The notes below the pieces were generated by a model. That model searched no databases. It was given only the letters and a program-made list of their open reading frames with translations, and was not told where the DNA came from. Shown here piece by piece: positions 22,584 through 33,648 of a stretch of DNA of 64,000 nt. This stretch comes from Gari tellinella (taxonomy: Eukaryota > Mollusca > Bivalvia > Cardiida > Psammobiidae): contig OV277864.1 of NCBI GenBank assembly GCA_922989275.2, positions 19,789,550 to 19,853,549 on the forward strand. Direction: 5' to 3'. The stretch's first letter is position 1. Every line of letters starts with the position of its first letter. The translations under genes and the position numbers were made by a program.

Positions 22584-22790
22584 TTTACCTGCTGCTCGCG
22601 ACTTTCCTGCTGGCTGTAAACAGTTAACATCAAGATCAGACGTCGCGTTACGCGGCGTCTGATCTGAATCCAAACTGTTTGACATTCGTCTTTAGGTTTC
22701 TTTATCTTAACAATATATAAACCTAAATTTAATCAATTTTGTTTGTGACCATTTCGAAGCAGACTATATCACTGCAGGATAAGGGCTAAA
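22584..22790 (+). mobile_element. Family A relative
   Basis: Hairpin 1 (about 22613-22683) has arms GATCAGACGTCGCG and CGCGGCGTCTGATC with one mismatch. The right side ends CACTGCAGGATAAGGGCTAA. The left boundary near CATTTTACCTGCTGC is tentative. Confidence 0.6.
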
Positions 22791-22872
22791 GTAGGCTGTA
22801 GTAAAACAGAATGCTCTTGAATTAGCATCCTGTTCTACATTCAGATTGCTTGAAGCATATACCTGTTAAAAT
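22790..22872. repeat. Decayed hairpin 2
   Basis: GTAGGCTGTAGTAAAACAGA and ATGCTCTTGAATTAGCATCC then TGTTCTACATTCAGATTGCT form a mismatched hairpin 2. It directly abuts the preceding family A relative. Further family B-like debris lies at about 23208-23300. Confidence 0.45.
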
Positions 22873-23411
22873 GTGTAAACAGTTTCATGTAGTTATTAAA
22901 CAGTGGCTCTTATTTAGAAAACGGTTTTGTAATGTGTAGAGAATAACATGTTTCCAAATACCTTTAAATGTTGAAGTACCGATGTTGACCTTCTAGGTGA
23001 TAATATTAATATACTATTCCGTAATTGTTCTATCAGTACCAGCAGAGAGTCACATAATGTTGATCCAGATGTGAAGCTAAGTTAGTTTCATCAGGAACCA
23101 AACTATTTACAATGATCTTGTTATCATAAAATCGCAAACAATGTGTTTGATATTACACATATATCAATCTGCAATATAATATCCTTTATTCTGTCGACTG
23201 CAATTTTTTAACACTTTACCTATTAGCCGTTTTCTAGTCTACTCTTTCCAGCCTGTTTTACGTTGCACTCTGCTAGGGCATATGAAATATTTTTATGGTG
23301 CATATAAAGTTAGCCTATTCTTTCAAGACTTAATTAATGAAATAAGTACTAAAAGTATATCCATGGAGTATTCAATTTGAAGAAACATAAAGACTAGTGT
23401 GAAACAGCTCA

Positions 23412-23638
23412 AGGGCCCGTTAAATTAAACTTCGTACGACAAATTTGGTCGTAAGTCAATTTTTATTTATTTCTCCATCTAATCCTGTTTTTTGACATCT
23501 GTTTTGAATCGTTTGTTCAAGACGATTCCAAAGAGATGTCACAAGACAGGATTAGATAGAGAAATCAGAAATAAATGTTTTTTGAAGTTTTTACTTTCGA
23601 CCGTTTTTGTCGTACGAAGTTTTATGAAACGGGTCCCT
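23412..23638. mobile_element. Family H inverted-repeat element
   Basis: Ends GGGCCCGTTAAATTAAACTT and GAAGTTTTATGAAACGGGTC. The inner arms pair TTTATTTCTCCATCTAATCC with GGATTAGATAGAGAAATCAG. The centre is GAATCGTTTGTTCAAGACGA. This is the cleanest H copy. Confidence 0.8.
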
Positions 23639-24008
23639 GGTTCTTCGTAATAACCTTGGTTACTGGGATCCATGTATGTAATTAAATAAATAGCAGCGAT
23701 TGGCAATACATTCTTTTTGAAACAAAAATATTCTTAAAATTCGGCTGATAATCTATGAATGAACTTTGCCTTACTTCAATACCGTAGGAACTCAATATAG
23801 GTATGTTTGAACTTTGATATTTGGAACTATTTAATGCGAACTATCGTGATTCAACGAAAACTTGAAAATCATACATAAAACGAACTCGAATTGTCGAAGT
23901 ATCCAATTTCAAATAAAATAATACTGTAGAATTCGATTTATGTCATTCGGAGATATCGAAACTCGAGTGTATGATTAAACGTTATCCTTCTAATGCCCAA
24001 AAATGAAA

Positions 24009-24491
24009 ACAGTAAAACCTCTCCATAATGACCACTAAAATGAAGCCTAGTTAATGGTTTTAAATATTTTTTAAATACAGGTGACAGCTTAACCCTTTCC
24101 CCCATAGAAGCGCCTTTTAGCGGATATGATATATTCATCCGCTGAAGAAATAGTTCCAACTCAATCAGTTATGAATATGTATTATGGGGAATATTTTCTA
24201 TATTATAGCACATGATAGCTTAAAGCAGGCTGAAAGTAAAGCAGAATGCGCCTTAGGGCGCATTCTGCTGTACTTTCAACCAGCTTTAAGTAGTCACCTA
24301 TCTTCAATATTATAACTAGGATATCAGGTAAAGGGTTAAATCAAGGTGACAGTAAACCAGAAAGCTTCTTTACGGTCACCTTGTTTTAAGACGTAACCGT
24401 CTTTAACACGTCATTACTAACCCATCTTAGTGGTTGTAATAGAGTGTTGTCCTTTATAGAGAGATGGTCGTTACAGGGAGGTTCTACTGTG
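24009..24491. mobile_element. Family D MITE, interrupted by family B
   Basis: Outer ends CAGTAAAACCTCTCCATAAT and CAGGGAGGTTCTACTG. The D body runs to GTGACAGC then TTAA, is interrupted, and resumes after TTAA with ATCAAGGTGACAGTAAA. Its hairpin arm GAAAGCTTCTTTACGG is damaged. The order of events is D first, then B. Confidence 0.85.
24089..24338 (-). mobile_element. Family B MITE nested in family D
   Basis: TTAA at 24089-24092 and 24335-24338; ends CCCTTTCCCCCATAGAAG and TCAGGTAAAGGG. Removing the element and one TTAA restores the D sequence around GACAGCTTAA. Hairpin 2 has tip GCGCCTTAGGGCGC. Confidence 0.9.
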
Positions 24492-24977
24492 ATATCTTAC
24501 CTTTTAGAATGTTGCATATCCAAACAACAGGAACTGATTAATCCTTTCAGCAATAACTAATTACGATTGATAAGTTTATTGCGATATAAAGCTATTAAAA
24601 TCCTCGGTATGGTCTAGACGACGTGTTGTGCGGACGAAATGTAAGACTTTACTATTCAACACTATATGCAAACCCTAATGGGTGCTCCAATTTCGCTCAA
24701 TTTATGTAAATACTGCAGACGTAAACGATTAATGGCTACACTTAAAAAGACAATTTGAAATCCAAGTTAGTCTGGTATTCAAATACATTCACGAATGCAA
24801 CACAGTCGAATATCATACTACCTTCATCTCAAAGATTGTCATGAAACCTTATAAAATAACAAAATTATGTGAAACAGATCTGATGTGCGCGTGCTTTTTA
24901 ATCACTTCAATGCTAAATCGTATTCTGTTTTTAGTTTGAAATGATTAGCATGTTGACTACGAAAATATGAATACGAG

Positions 24978-25047
24978 TATCACAAAGTTTGGATCTTGGA
25001 TGAGACACAGATGAACTCGATGTCTATTCTTGATCCAAACTGTTAAT
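24978..25047. repeat. Decayed hairpin 1
   Basis: CACAAAGTTTGGATCTTGGA and TTCTTGATCCAAACTGTTAA flank a poorly paired tip. It is flanked on the left by ATCACTTCAATGCTAAATCG, a possible family A left end at about 24900. Confidence 0.5.
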
Positions 25048-25106
25048 ATCCAACTGATCCTAACTGATTGCAATTACAATATTCGTTTGGATTTGCAAAA
25101 AGGGGG

Positions 25107-25318
25107 TTTACACTGTTCACTTTCAATGGCGTCAGAAAACACATTTGCAAACAGTTTTGATCTTGATCAGACGCCGCGTCACGCGGCGTCTGAACAGGAT
25201 CAAAACTGTTTGCCACTTGATTTGAAATTACGTCTGTTATACGCCTTAAATCTAACTTTGAAACGATATTGCAGACAAGAATATTGAAGAAGACGACAAT
25301 ATGGCGGTGAAGGGATAA
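25107..25318 (+). mobile_element. Family A MITE
   Basis: Right end ATGGCGGTGAAGGGATAA; left end CACTTTCAATGGCGTC. Hairpin 1 (25144-25213) has tip CCGCGTCACGCGG and paired substitutions TTTTGATC and GATCAAAA in its arms. The body TCTAACTTTGAAACGATATT is typical. Confidence 0.78.
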
Positions 25319-25638
25319 AACTCTCACGATAAATTTGATTATGAAATGTTTAACTAAATTCATACCCCTTACTGCATAGCACGCGTAATTATACACTCCA
25401 ATACTGCAGAGCGAGTCCAACATGAGTTAACCTGCACACAGTAGAATAGTGTACTGTTGTGGATCCACAGTGACTGCAAGTCAGGTCTAAAACCAATACT
25501 TCACCCAACACATACACCAACGGGGTTCACTGATAGTATGGGGAAGGGTTCTTCATTTTACCAACACACGTGAATATAGCGATCTTTTGAACGAGCGCAC
25601 ATGTACAGTTTTTCATGATCAAATTTAAACTGAGATAT

Positions 25639-25700
25639 TAACCCTTTCAACGCCACATGGTCGTCTCCTTCAATACTGTTGTCTGCAATATCGTGTATAC
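25639..25700 (-). mobile_element. Family A end fragment
   Basis: TTAACCCTTTCAACGCC, then CTTCAATACTGTTGTCTGCA, an inverted right end with no hairpin after it. Confidence 0.45.
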
Positions 25701-26003
25701 TTTGGTGCGTTCAAGTTCATCGATTATTCGCAGTGGTATTACAACGCTCATATTTTCAGCACCAGTGCATGTCAGAATGAATGTTACATGTATGTCTGAT
25801 CTTAACAGGAACACACACGAACACAATTGATACTCTATTTAATATGTCATCGTAACAACATACAGTTTTATTACAAAATGTACATACTAACAAAACACCG
25901 GCCTAAATCTGCTCCAAACCGAGAGGGTGAAGTTTTTTATCCTTGCAAGCTTGTTTGACCACCAATGTCCATAAACTTGATCTCAATTGTCAAAGAAAGT
26001 ATA

Positions 26004-27023
26004 ATAGCGCTTCCTCTCTACAACAACACCCAATGGGAAACTAAAAGTGTGGTCGTTGTTAGGAGGTAGTCGTTATAGGGAGGGAAATTGGCTTACATTT
26101 GCAAACACCTTGAATCAAGATCAGACGCCGCGTAACGCGTAGCTGTTTGTCACTTGTCATTAAGTTTTTTTCTGCATAAATGTCCATTATGTAACTTTGA
26201 AGAAAACAGCAGACGACAACTTAAAGAAGACGGTATTGCAGCCATGAAAAGGTTGGACATTATTTAAATATTAGATGGCAGTTTGCGTGACATTCAAATT
26301 GTCAACCCGAGAAACAGCATGTCACCCCGAGGCGTAGCCGAGGGTGACATTCTTGTTTTCGAGGGTTGACAATTTGAATGTCACGCAACTGACATCTAAT
26401 ATTTATTTTATTACACCGAGCTTATTAACCCTGGCTTTGGAATCGTTTTATTCGTCTTTTATAAAAAGTGTTGTGAATACCAATTTAGCGTGGGCATGTA
26501 CATAACGCGGGAAATGACGTCGCCGTCTTACGACGTCACATTGTTTATCATTATATTACAAGAAACAAAGAAGAACGTTATGATAAGTAAATTGAAGAAA
26601 CAGCGTCTTTACATTGTCTAGGTGGCAAATATCCTCTTCCGAAAGGGTGGCAAATCGTTAAGGAATGGACAAAAGGAAGCAACTTGTACAGAAAATGCCA
26701 AAAGTTGATTACAAGTTACCACTCGTTAAAACGTTCCAATGTATCCAATAGCGAAAGTCATGTCAAGGCTGACAGTACGTTTTCGGACGGAGTAAAAAAG
26801 TAATGTCCTTTAGAGTGACGTCACAAAAAGAATATCATAAAGAGTGACAGTATATTTTGAATAGATGTAAAAGACATGCAAAATGTTAACTGTAAGTCTA
26901 TGGGAATTTAACATTGTAACTCAAAGCGAGGTGTAATAATAATTTTTGTTTGGGGAACAGCGCCAAGCGTATTTGTAGAGAGGGTGTCATTGTTGGGAGG
27001 GCAGTTGTAGGGAGAGAGCGCTG
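26004..27023 (-). mobile_element. Family E MITE, interrupted by element F
   Basis: Left part: AGCGCTTCCTCTCTACAACA, the GTCGTTATAGGGAGGGAAAT block, a decayed hairpin 1 (AGATCAGACGCCGCGTAACG) and GCAGACGACAACTTAAAG. The sequence stops at GGTTGGACAT and resumes at 26941 with TTGTTTGGGGAACAGCG. It ends at GTAGGGAGAGAGCGCTG. The uninterrupted copy at 55184 shows both sides joined. Confidence 0.8.
26261..26940. mobile_element. Element F, with long terminal palindrome
   Basis: About 680 bp inserted in family E. Its left 140 bp (about 26264-26402) form a large palindrome with arms such as GCGTGACATTCAAATTGTCA and a tip at CCCCGAGGCGTAGCCGAGGG. After it comes TTATTACACCGAGCTTATTA, and the right border reads AAAGCGAGGTGTAATAATAA, roughly inverted. 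No coding frame was seen. The target duplication is uncertain (TTA-like). Confidence 0.6.
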
Positions 27024-27106
27024 AACTTTGTATCAGCGTACATTTAAAGTGTCTCGAAACTTGAACACGCGTATAACCCGTTCATGATCAAATTAGTCAG
27101 GAACAT

Positions 27107-27321
27107 TTGACCCCCTTACCGCGTTATTGTCGTCTGCTTCAGTATTGTTGTCTACAAGACACGTTTCAAAAATAGATTCAAGGTTGTATGACTTAATACA
27201 TATCGATACGAGTAGCAAACAGTTTATATCCTGATCAGACGGGCTTGACGCGGGGTGCAAACAGGACCAAAACGTATTTGCAAAACGCGCTTTGAAGCGT
27301 CATTGAGAGAGAAAGGGTTAA
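27107..27321. mobile_element. Family A MITE
   Basis: Left TTGA then CCCCCTTACCGCG, GTCGTCTGCTTCAGTATTGT; right AGAGAGAAAGGG then TTAA. The hairpin 1 tip is damaged (GACGGGCTTGACGCGGGGTG). Confidence 0.65.
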
Positions 27322-27699
27322 AACTAGTCATCAAAATGACAACAAACTCCCGTAGAACACATCGTATCCTGAGTATTGAAATAGAAAGGCATGTATACTT
27401 TTAGTCCTAACGACATGTGCCTTGTCTGTAAGGCCATTTATTAAAAGTGTCAAATTTTGTAGAAACAAATTTATTAATGTGTGTCATTACAAATCATATC
27501 CCTTTGCATTTTCATATAATTTGGATCGAGATATCACCCAAGCTGTAAGACACTCGTGACAATACTGCTTAAGTCAAAGCTACAACGATCATTGGAAAAC
27601 TTCACTTTATTTGTTTCATCTAAATTTTAGCCGTCTTTAGTCTAAAGTTATATCAAATTCAAAACTTTGATGTATGAAAATTTTAGAAATATTCATATG

Positions 27700-27790
27700 A
27701 GTGAAGAACGGTTCGGATCCTGATCAGACGCCGCATTGATCATCTTTTAGTGACAATGACAGCACTCCGACAGTGAAACACTTAAAACTA
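27700..27790. repeat. Family A relic
   Basis: GGTTCGGATCCTGATCAGAC then GCCGCATTGATCATC: one hairpin arm, followed by a short AGTGAAACACTTAAAAC remnant. Confidence 0.45.
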
Positions 27791-27967
27791 TGCACTCAAA
27801 TTTGTTTCAATTTTTTTTAAACATATTAAAATACCATTAAAACATAATTCTAAACAGATTTTAGATAATTTGATATCTTTAGCACTTAGTGGTTAATTCG
27901 TTAGAATCAATTATCAGATAATATAGCCAATTAAGATTCAGAAAAGCTTTTAACGTATTTTATCACA

Positions 27968-28740
27968 CAAACGTGCAAAATATAGAGGGCCGTAAAAATC
28001 GTATGGCCCACTGGGCATATATTTTATACTAATTTTCGAATCACAACAATACTGTACTACTACGCCGACTGTAAATCAGTAAAGAGAATCTAGACAAACT
28101 TAGATCACCACTAGGTATTGAAACATTCCCAAGTGTCCTAGAAACATTATTCCAAGCAGTCCCGCAAACTCAGGCTGCAAATCAGGCTGCATAGAGCTCT
28201 AGTATTAACAGTGATTCAGTCTGTTTTTCAAATTCAGACGTTAAAATGATAATGACGTCATGTTGCTCTAACGACGTTATTTTGAAAACGAAACTAGATT
28301 CTAAATGTTAACTGATCATTTTTAGTCAATTACAACAATTTTTAAATTAAATATTAATTTAAAATTGAATATGGTATCAGAGAAGTCTTTTCACAGCACA
28401 TTGATGTTGATTTTCTTTATTTTAGTTTGATAGGTATTTTTCATTACGGATGAATACAACCGAATAACGCCTTTGACGAATCGTTTCCTAAGAGCCGAGG
28501 GCAAAAATGAAAGTAAGACCGTTCGGATTTCCGTGTCATTTTAGTGTTTATGTGATAAATAGGATATCAAATTCGTGTGTGTTCAGTCGTGAATTTATTG
28601 AACTCGTTGGATAAAATGATATGTTGCTCGCCAAGGCTCGCAACGTATGATTTTATCCAACTCGTTCAATAAATTCACGACTGAACACACACTCATTCAA
28701 TATCCTCTATATATAGATTATACCATTAAAATGTAGTTGG
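27968..28740. repeat. Repeat G, copy 1 (no inserted MITE)
   Basis: Matches 49208-50285 in segments such as GTGCAAAATATAGAGGGCCG, GGCATATATTTTATACTA, AAGCAGTCCCGCAAACTC and GATAATGACGTCATGTT. It ends in a long palindrome. This copy preserves the empty TA site (28030-28031) where copy 2 has a family E insertion. No reading frame was found. Confidence 0.7.
28563..28710. repeat. Long palindrome, about 70-bp arms
   Basis: The left arm runs from GATATCAAATTCGTGTGTGT through GTCGTGAATTTATTGAACTC. The right arm reads GAGTTGGATAAAATC inverted through TTCACGACTGAACACACACT. The tip is TTGCTCGCCAAGGCTCGCAA. A diverged counterpart lies at 50130-50265. Confidence 0.8.
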
Positions 28741-30619
28741 TATGTAACCCAACAGTCCAAACATGTTAAATAGAGATTCCGGAATTGCTTACATGTGTAC
28801 ATACAAATTGCTGGAAATGTTCTAAGTCCAAGGGGCTTAACCCGGTAAAAACTTATTTGGCAGACACCAAATTTACAACTGACCGGTGTATTGCCATGAT
28901 ATATCTAAATATCAAATTGCAATGGAAAATATCGATGCTCGACTGAGATATTGAGCAGAAATCTTAAATTGTGGGAAATGTCCAAGGCTAATAACTGTAT
29001 CAAAAACGTGTTTGACCTAAACAATGTCAGACTTGGCTTGTGTATTGCCATGAAATATATATTCACCACATGTCAATACAAAAGGATCAACACATGACTA
29101 TGATAATAACCAATATGTGAATTTATGGCAGATATATTGAACGAATACAGAATTATGACGGAAGGACATAAGGACGGGCTAACGGAAAGTGGTAACACTA
29201 TAATTTATACCTGGCCATTACAAGGCGGGGCATAAAAATGAACAGATCCAATATATAAGCAAAGTGGTAAATGAGCCAGAATATTGCATGAGGATACCAC
29301 TATGCCACAGGCGAGGTGTGATTTCGGTTTTTAAATCAAGTCCCTCACAAATTGAATGGTGGAGATAAAGTATATGTAGAAAATGGCGTATTACTCCAAG
29401 AGCCGTTATACATGTAATTTCTTGCAGACACGTGCAATGTAATGTCAAACTGTTTTGGATTCTGGTGAGACGACGAACACATTGGCGCCTCATCCTGATT
29501 CAAACTGTCTTAAATGTCTCCAAACCACAGCAATAATTTAGTGGCCATAAGACCTTACAGTTCGAGGATCCATAACACATTTCGCTCGTTACTACCGATG
29601 CCAGACTGTCTGTAAAGAATTGTCATGTCATTTATATCGGTCCATGTTCACCGTGATTGGAGGTAATTGCCCGGTATATTTAAGCTCAATCACTGTAATT
29701 TGTGACACGACTGTACAACATGTACCAACTTCCATTGAGGTTTGCTAGTACTGAATACCACCGATCTCTTAGATAAAAAATGTCGTTGTAAAGCGTGTGT
29801 TAGAAGTACATTCAATTTTGTTTTTGTTTTAATTTAAATAACCATGCACCGCCTAATTAGTAACTAATAAGTTATTAAGCTACTCAATACTGAGCTAGAT
29901 TTTATATAAATGTATGCAAATTATAGTTATTTCGTTCAGAAAGTTGTCTTGTCAGCTTTACAATTAAGACTTAGCTATTTGCATGATATTGACTTTTGCC
30001 AAAGCAAGTTTAATTTGAATGCCATTTTGCCTGAATTTGCGATGTTTGACGAATGATAAAGACTAGCAATTTTGACAAGCGAGACTTCCCAAAGTCAATT
30101 AGGATTTCCCCTGGTCTTTTCTCTGTCCAATTGTCTCTACAAAACGCCGACCATCTCACCATGATACATGACGTTACCGTAACAAAGAACATGATTTCCA
30201 AGCATATTAAAGTTCATTATTCCATGGCCTGTACCAGTAGTTATACTAATAGGACTTAGTGACGTACATTTTTAACAACTTGCAATGACTTTTGTATTAT
30301 TTGTGTTCAACCAACGTTCACCATAGATAAAATAAACAATAAAACATATTATATAGTTCAGCATGAACTGGGGGGCAATGGCAATATCATATAGTTCTTC
30401 TCTTTAACCCATTCACGCTAAGTTTATCGTATACCTTGACAATTTTTACTGTCATTATACCGTCTGTTTGAGCCCTTACATTTGTAGTTAAAAGATATTT
30501 TGCTAAACTTGTCGTCTCCAAGATGTTTGTCAAGTTCGATTATTTTATAGGTTTAACATAAGAAAAATATCAACGAATGTCAAGCAATTCAGATGCGTAA
30601 GGCAATATCTGATCATGAT
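28741..30619. other. Mostly unassigned; one decayed hairpin 1
   Basis: Only a worn hairpin 1 at about 29443-29510 was recognised (GTCAAACTGTTTTGGATTCT, CATCCTGATTCAAACTGTCT). Antiparallel frames of 63 and 68 codons at 30.0-30.26 kb shadow each other and have no motif. Confidence 0.4.
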
Positions 30620-30872
30620 TTAACCCTTTACCTGATAGCATTTTTTCTAGTATTGAAGATATGTGACTACTTAAAGCAGGTTGAAAGTAAAGCAGAATGC
30701 GCCCTAAGGCGCATTCTGCTTTACTTTCAGCCTGCTGTAAGCTATTAACTGCTAGAATAAGGAAGATATTAAATATGACACATATTCATTCCGGTATAAT
30801 TTGGAACTATTTTCTTCAGCGGATGAATAAAATGAATGTGCTAAAAGTCGCTTCTATAAGGCAAAGGGTTAA
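30620..30872 (+). mobile_element. Family B MITE
   Basis: TTAA at 30620-30623 and 30869-30872; ends CCCTTTACCTGATAGC and TATAAGGCAAAGGG. The hairpin 2 tip is GCGCCCTAAGGCGC. The right body has TCTTCAGCGGATGAATAAAA, a block diagnostic of the family. Confidence 0.9.
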
Positions 30873-31339
30873 CTGCTTGCAAATGTAGTATGAGTCAATG
30901 CGTGCTTCTGCGTATGTGTGCACCGATGCGTGTTTACTACAGCAAAGTCGACTTAGACGCCAACGACGGTCACACAGATAAACACTTAAGATACATGTAC
31001 TAACCCATAAACATGCAAACAAAAATTATTCCGAGAATCTAATCAATTCATCGTAAGTTGCTCTATATGTATACATGAAGTAAAACCCGTTACGTGTGTT
31101 GACAATATTATCTTTTAATTTAACAGAATTTAACCATGCAACGTTTTTTCTATAAAATGCAACACTTGGGTTTTGTAACAAAAACGTGGGGCTGCGTTAA
31201 CTCCTATCCAATAGAACGGTCGAATCACAGGAAACACTTCAGATAAACATGTACGTAGTCATTTTGTGAAAGTAAAGAGCAAATCCCTATTACAATGTAG
31301 GAGTAATTCATTGCATACAATTCCTCCTATATATACTAA

Positions 31340-31422
31340 GTACGAAAGGAAATAAAAGGAAAATAGCCCAAATCCAACTCCACGTGAACAATTTCACATA
31401 CAAATGTAAGTTGTTTGTCTGG
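31340..31422 (+). repeat. Repeat P, copy 1 (83 bp)
   Basis: GTACGAAAGGAAATAAAAGG through AGTTGTTTGTCTGG matches 41357-41439 with a few differences. In copy 2 it lies 8 bp from the duplicated segment. Here 2866 bp, including the retrotransposon ORF, separates it from that segment. Confidence 0.85.
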
Positions 31423-31431
31423 CTTTTTGAC

Positions 31432-33297
31432 ATGATGATTACGTGCTCATATGTACCAATAGGATGCAAAAGTGGAATTGTCATCCCTATTCATAAAACC
31501 GGCAAACCTAAAGACCAGGCTAAGAGCTATAGGCCAGTGACATTGTTACCAGTCATTTACAAACTTTTCGAAAAAGTACTTCATAGCAGACTAAATGAAT
31601 GGTGTTCAAACACTCGAACACAGTTCCCTAACGCGCAACAGAACGCCTACCAGAAGCATCTTGGACCTATAACTACATCCTTTAATCTTCAAGAAACTGT
31701 TGCTAACATGTTAGAACTTGATACCCCGGTTTATGCGGCTTTCCTCGATACTGCTGGTGCTTTTGACAATGTCAGACATGATGCGCTATTTGTAAAAATA
31801 AAAGACATGGGCATCGAGGGCAACTTCTTAAGACTTTTGGTCAATTCATACACAGACTTGTATGGATGTGTAATGCTTAATGGTGTTAAATCACGCACAT
31901 TCTCAGTATTGCAAGGTGTCAGACAGGGAGGTGTGTTATCCACTTGGTACTATCTGCTATTCATTGACGATTTGTTAAAGAAACTAGAACAAAGCAAACA
32001 TTGTCTCATGGTAGGGGAAGTTAAATGTGGCAACCCCACCCTTGCTGACGATTTGACAGTCCTATGCAGTAACAAATCTTCTTTAGAACATCAACTTAAT
32101 ATCGTCAAACTGTATGCAAACAAATGGGGTTATGAGTTTAATACTGATAAATGTAAAGTTGTGAAATTTGGCTCTACATGTAGTGACCAGTTCACAGTAA
32201 GATTTGGACAAAACGCGATCATAAGATCCTCCGATTCGGTAACACATGTGGGCATTACACTGCATAGGTCTTTCAAATGCTCAGACACCATAGACGAACG
32301 TATAAGAAAAGGTCGCTCATCCCTCTTCTCTTTACTTGGACTAGAACAGACAGCTGGAGATATCAACCCTTTAACTCTAGCTTCTCTAGTTAAAAAGGTA
32401 ACCCTGCCTGTGGCGCTGTACGGATCCGAGCTCTGGCACAACATGTCGACCACAGACGTTCTGCAGTCGGAGAGATTCTTACGACTATCGGCTAAAGCAA
32501 TACAACACTTGCCACAACCGACAAGAACTGATATGGCACTCTCCATGCTTGGCTGGATACCCATGGAGGCTGAAATAGACAAAAAGAAACTCGCCTTCCT
32601 GCAAAAACTATGTTCAATGCCAACGCACTTACTACCAGCGAAAATGTTCACTTACAGACTGAACTTATTTGCTCTCAAAGGTTTCAAAAACCAGCTTGGG
32701 TACATTCCAGATATATGCCGATCACTGAGAAAATATAATCTTTTCCGATACATCATCAGCTATATACAAACCTCCAAATTCCCGGGAAAAGCAGAATGGA
32801 AAAGAATTGTATCCCAGTCCATTACACAGGAACACACGCGCCTTTGGCAACTGAGAACAAACGACGACGCAGAGTTTTCAAGGTTTAAAGCTATACACTG
32901 CCAAATCGAACCGTCACCTTTTTGGTCATCTGCACAAACAAGGCAAGATATCGTTCGAGCAATAACGGCCGTTCGGTTATTGCTTTTAAGACAATTCAAT
33001 ACCGACTATGAATGCTCAAAGTGTAACATGAACACGGAAGATATTGCTAAACATGTTCTTTCAGAATGCATCAGCTCAAGAGGTGAGAAAACCAGACTTA
33101 TTCAAACGCTGTGCAATTCCTTAAATGTTGAGCTTGCAAATTTCTTCGCAAGGGCAGACAGTGAAACCTTCTTGAGGAGTCTCTATGATACACGCCTATT
33201 AGAAGCAATAGGCATCTCCTCAAGTCTACAAAAAAGCTTCTTAGACATTACTTTTAGCTATATATACCAAGTAAACAGTCAGTACCGTCTGCGATAG
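31432..33297 (+). CDS. Non-LTR retrotransposon reverse transcriptase, 5'-truncated
   Basis: An open frame of about 621 residues from the first ATG; it can be read from a GTG at 31384, but those codons lie in repeat P and are not part of the element. Visible RT motifs: YRPVTLLP (about residues 33-40), FLDTAGAFD with the first catalytic Asp (104-112), QGVRQGG (161-167) and LADD (204-207) holding the paired Asp. LADD replaces the usual YADD or FADD. After a long connection domain, a CX2CX9HX4C zinc-finger-like motif lies near residues 528-546. Non-LTR ORF2 proteins usually begin with an endonuclease; it is absent, as are the N-terminal RT blocks, so this is a typical 5' truncation. There is no internal stop, which suggests recent insertion. 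Clade (I/Nimb, Jockey or CR1-like) cannot be settled by eye. It is not a host gene and is unlikely to move by itself. Confidence 0.88.
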   Translation: MMITCSYVPIGCKSGIVIPIHKTGKPKDQAKSYRPVTLLPVIYKLFEKVLHSRLNEWCSNTRTQFPNAQQNAYQKHLGPITTSFNLQETVANMLELDTPVYAAFLDTAGAFDNVRHDALFVKIKDMGIEGNFLRLLVNSYTDLYGCVMLNGVKSRTFSVLQGVRQGGVLSTWYYLLFIDDLLKKLEQSKHCLMVGEVKCGNPTLADDLTVLCSNKSSLEHQLNIVKLYANKWGYEFNTDKCKVVKFGSTCSDQFTVRFGQNAIIRSSDSVTHVGITLHRSFKCSDTIDERIRKGRSSLFSLLGLEQTAGDINPLTLASLVKKVTLPVALYGSELWHNMSTTDVLQSERFLRLSAKAIQHLPQPTRTDMALSMLGWIPMEAEIDKKKLAFLQKLCSMPTHLLPAKMFTYRLNLFALKGFKNQLGYIPDICRSLRKYNLFRYIISYIQTSKFPGKAEWKRIVSQSITQEHTRLWQLRTNDDAEFSRFKAIHCQIEPSPFWSSAQTRQDIVRAITAVRLLLLRQFNTDYECSKCNMNTEDIAKHVLSECISSRGEKTRLIQTLCNSLNVELANFFARADSETFLRSLYDTRLLEAIGISSSLQKSFLDITFSYIYQVNSQYRLR

Positions 33298-33405
33298 ACA
33301 TTTCTTCAATGTAAACACTTTTGTTTCAGTTTCGAAAAGTGAGATACCATATCAAGAAGAATATGTTTTATCGCTCCAGAATAAAGCGATCCTACTTCTA
33401 CACAT
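33298..33405 (+). other. Presumed 3' untranslated tail of the retrotransposon
   Basis: Follows the TAG stop directly. I see no poly-A or simple tandem tail, so the true 3' end is undetermined; it may stop where the family K copy begins. Confidence 0.35.
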
Positions 33406-33648
33406 TTTACCCAAGCGACGAGTATACTTGTCATTCATTAACAGTGTGAATGTGACGAGTACACTTGTCCTGTGCAAACAGCGAAGACACTGATCAGAGG
33501 ACTCCTACAGGAGCTCGCTGATCAGGGTCTACACTGCTTGTCACTCTGCAAAATATAGTATTAATATCGAGTCTAAGTGGTATAAAATCAACTAGGCTTG
33601 ATTCAAAATTGGACCTTTCCATTACAAATCTAGGGGTGAATGGGTTAG
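33406..33648 (-). mobile_element. Family K MITE
   Basis: Read on the minus strand it starts TAACCCATTCACCCCTAGAT and ends CGCTTGGGTAAA. The hairpin is well kept: GCAAACAGCGAAGACACTGA and TCAGGGTCTACACTGCTTGT around GGACTCCTACAGGAGC. Flanking sites are TTTA and TTAG, each one change from TTAA. Confidence 0.8.

Noticed and set aside
32130..32651. 173-codon minus-strand frame
   Set aside because: It lies antisense inside the reverse transcriptase ORF and has no motif; it is a shadow of the real frame.
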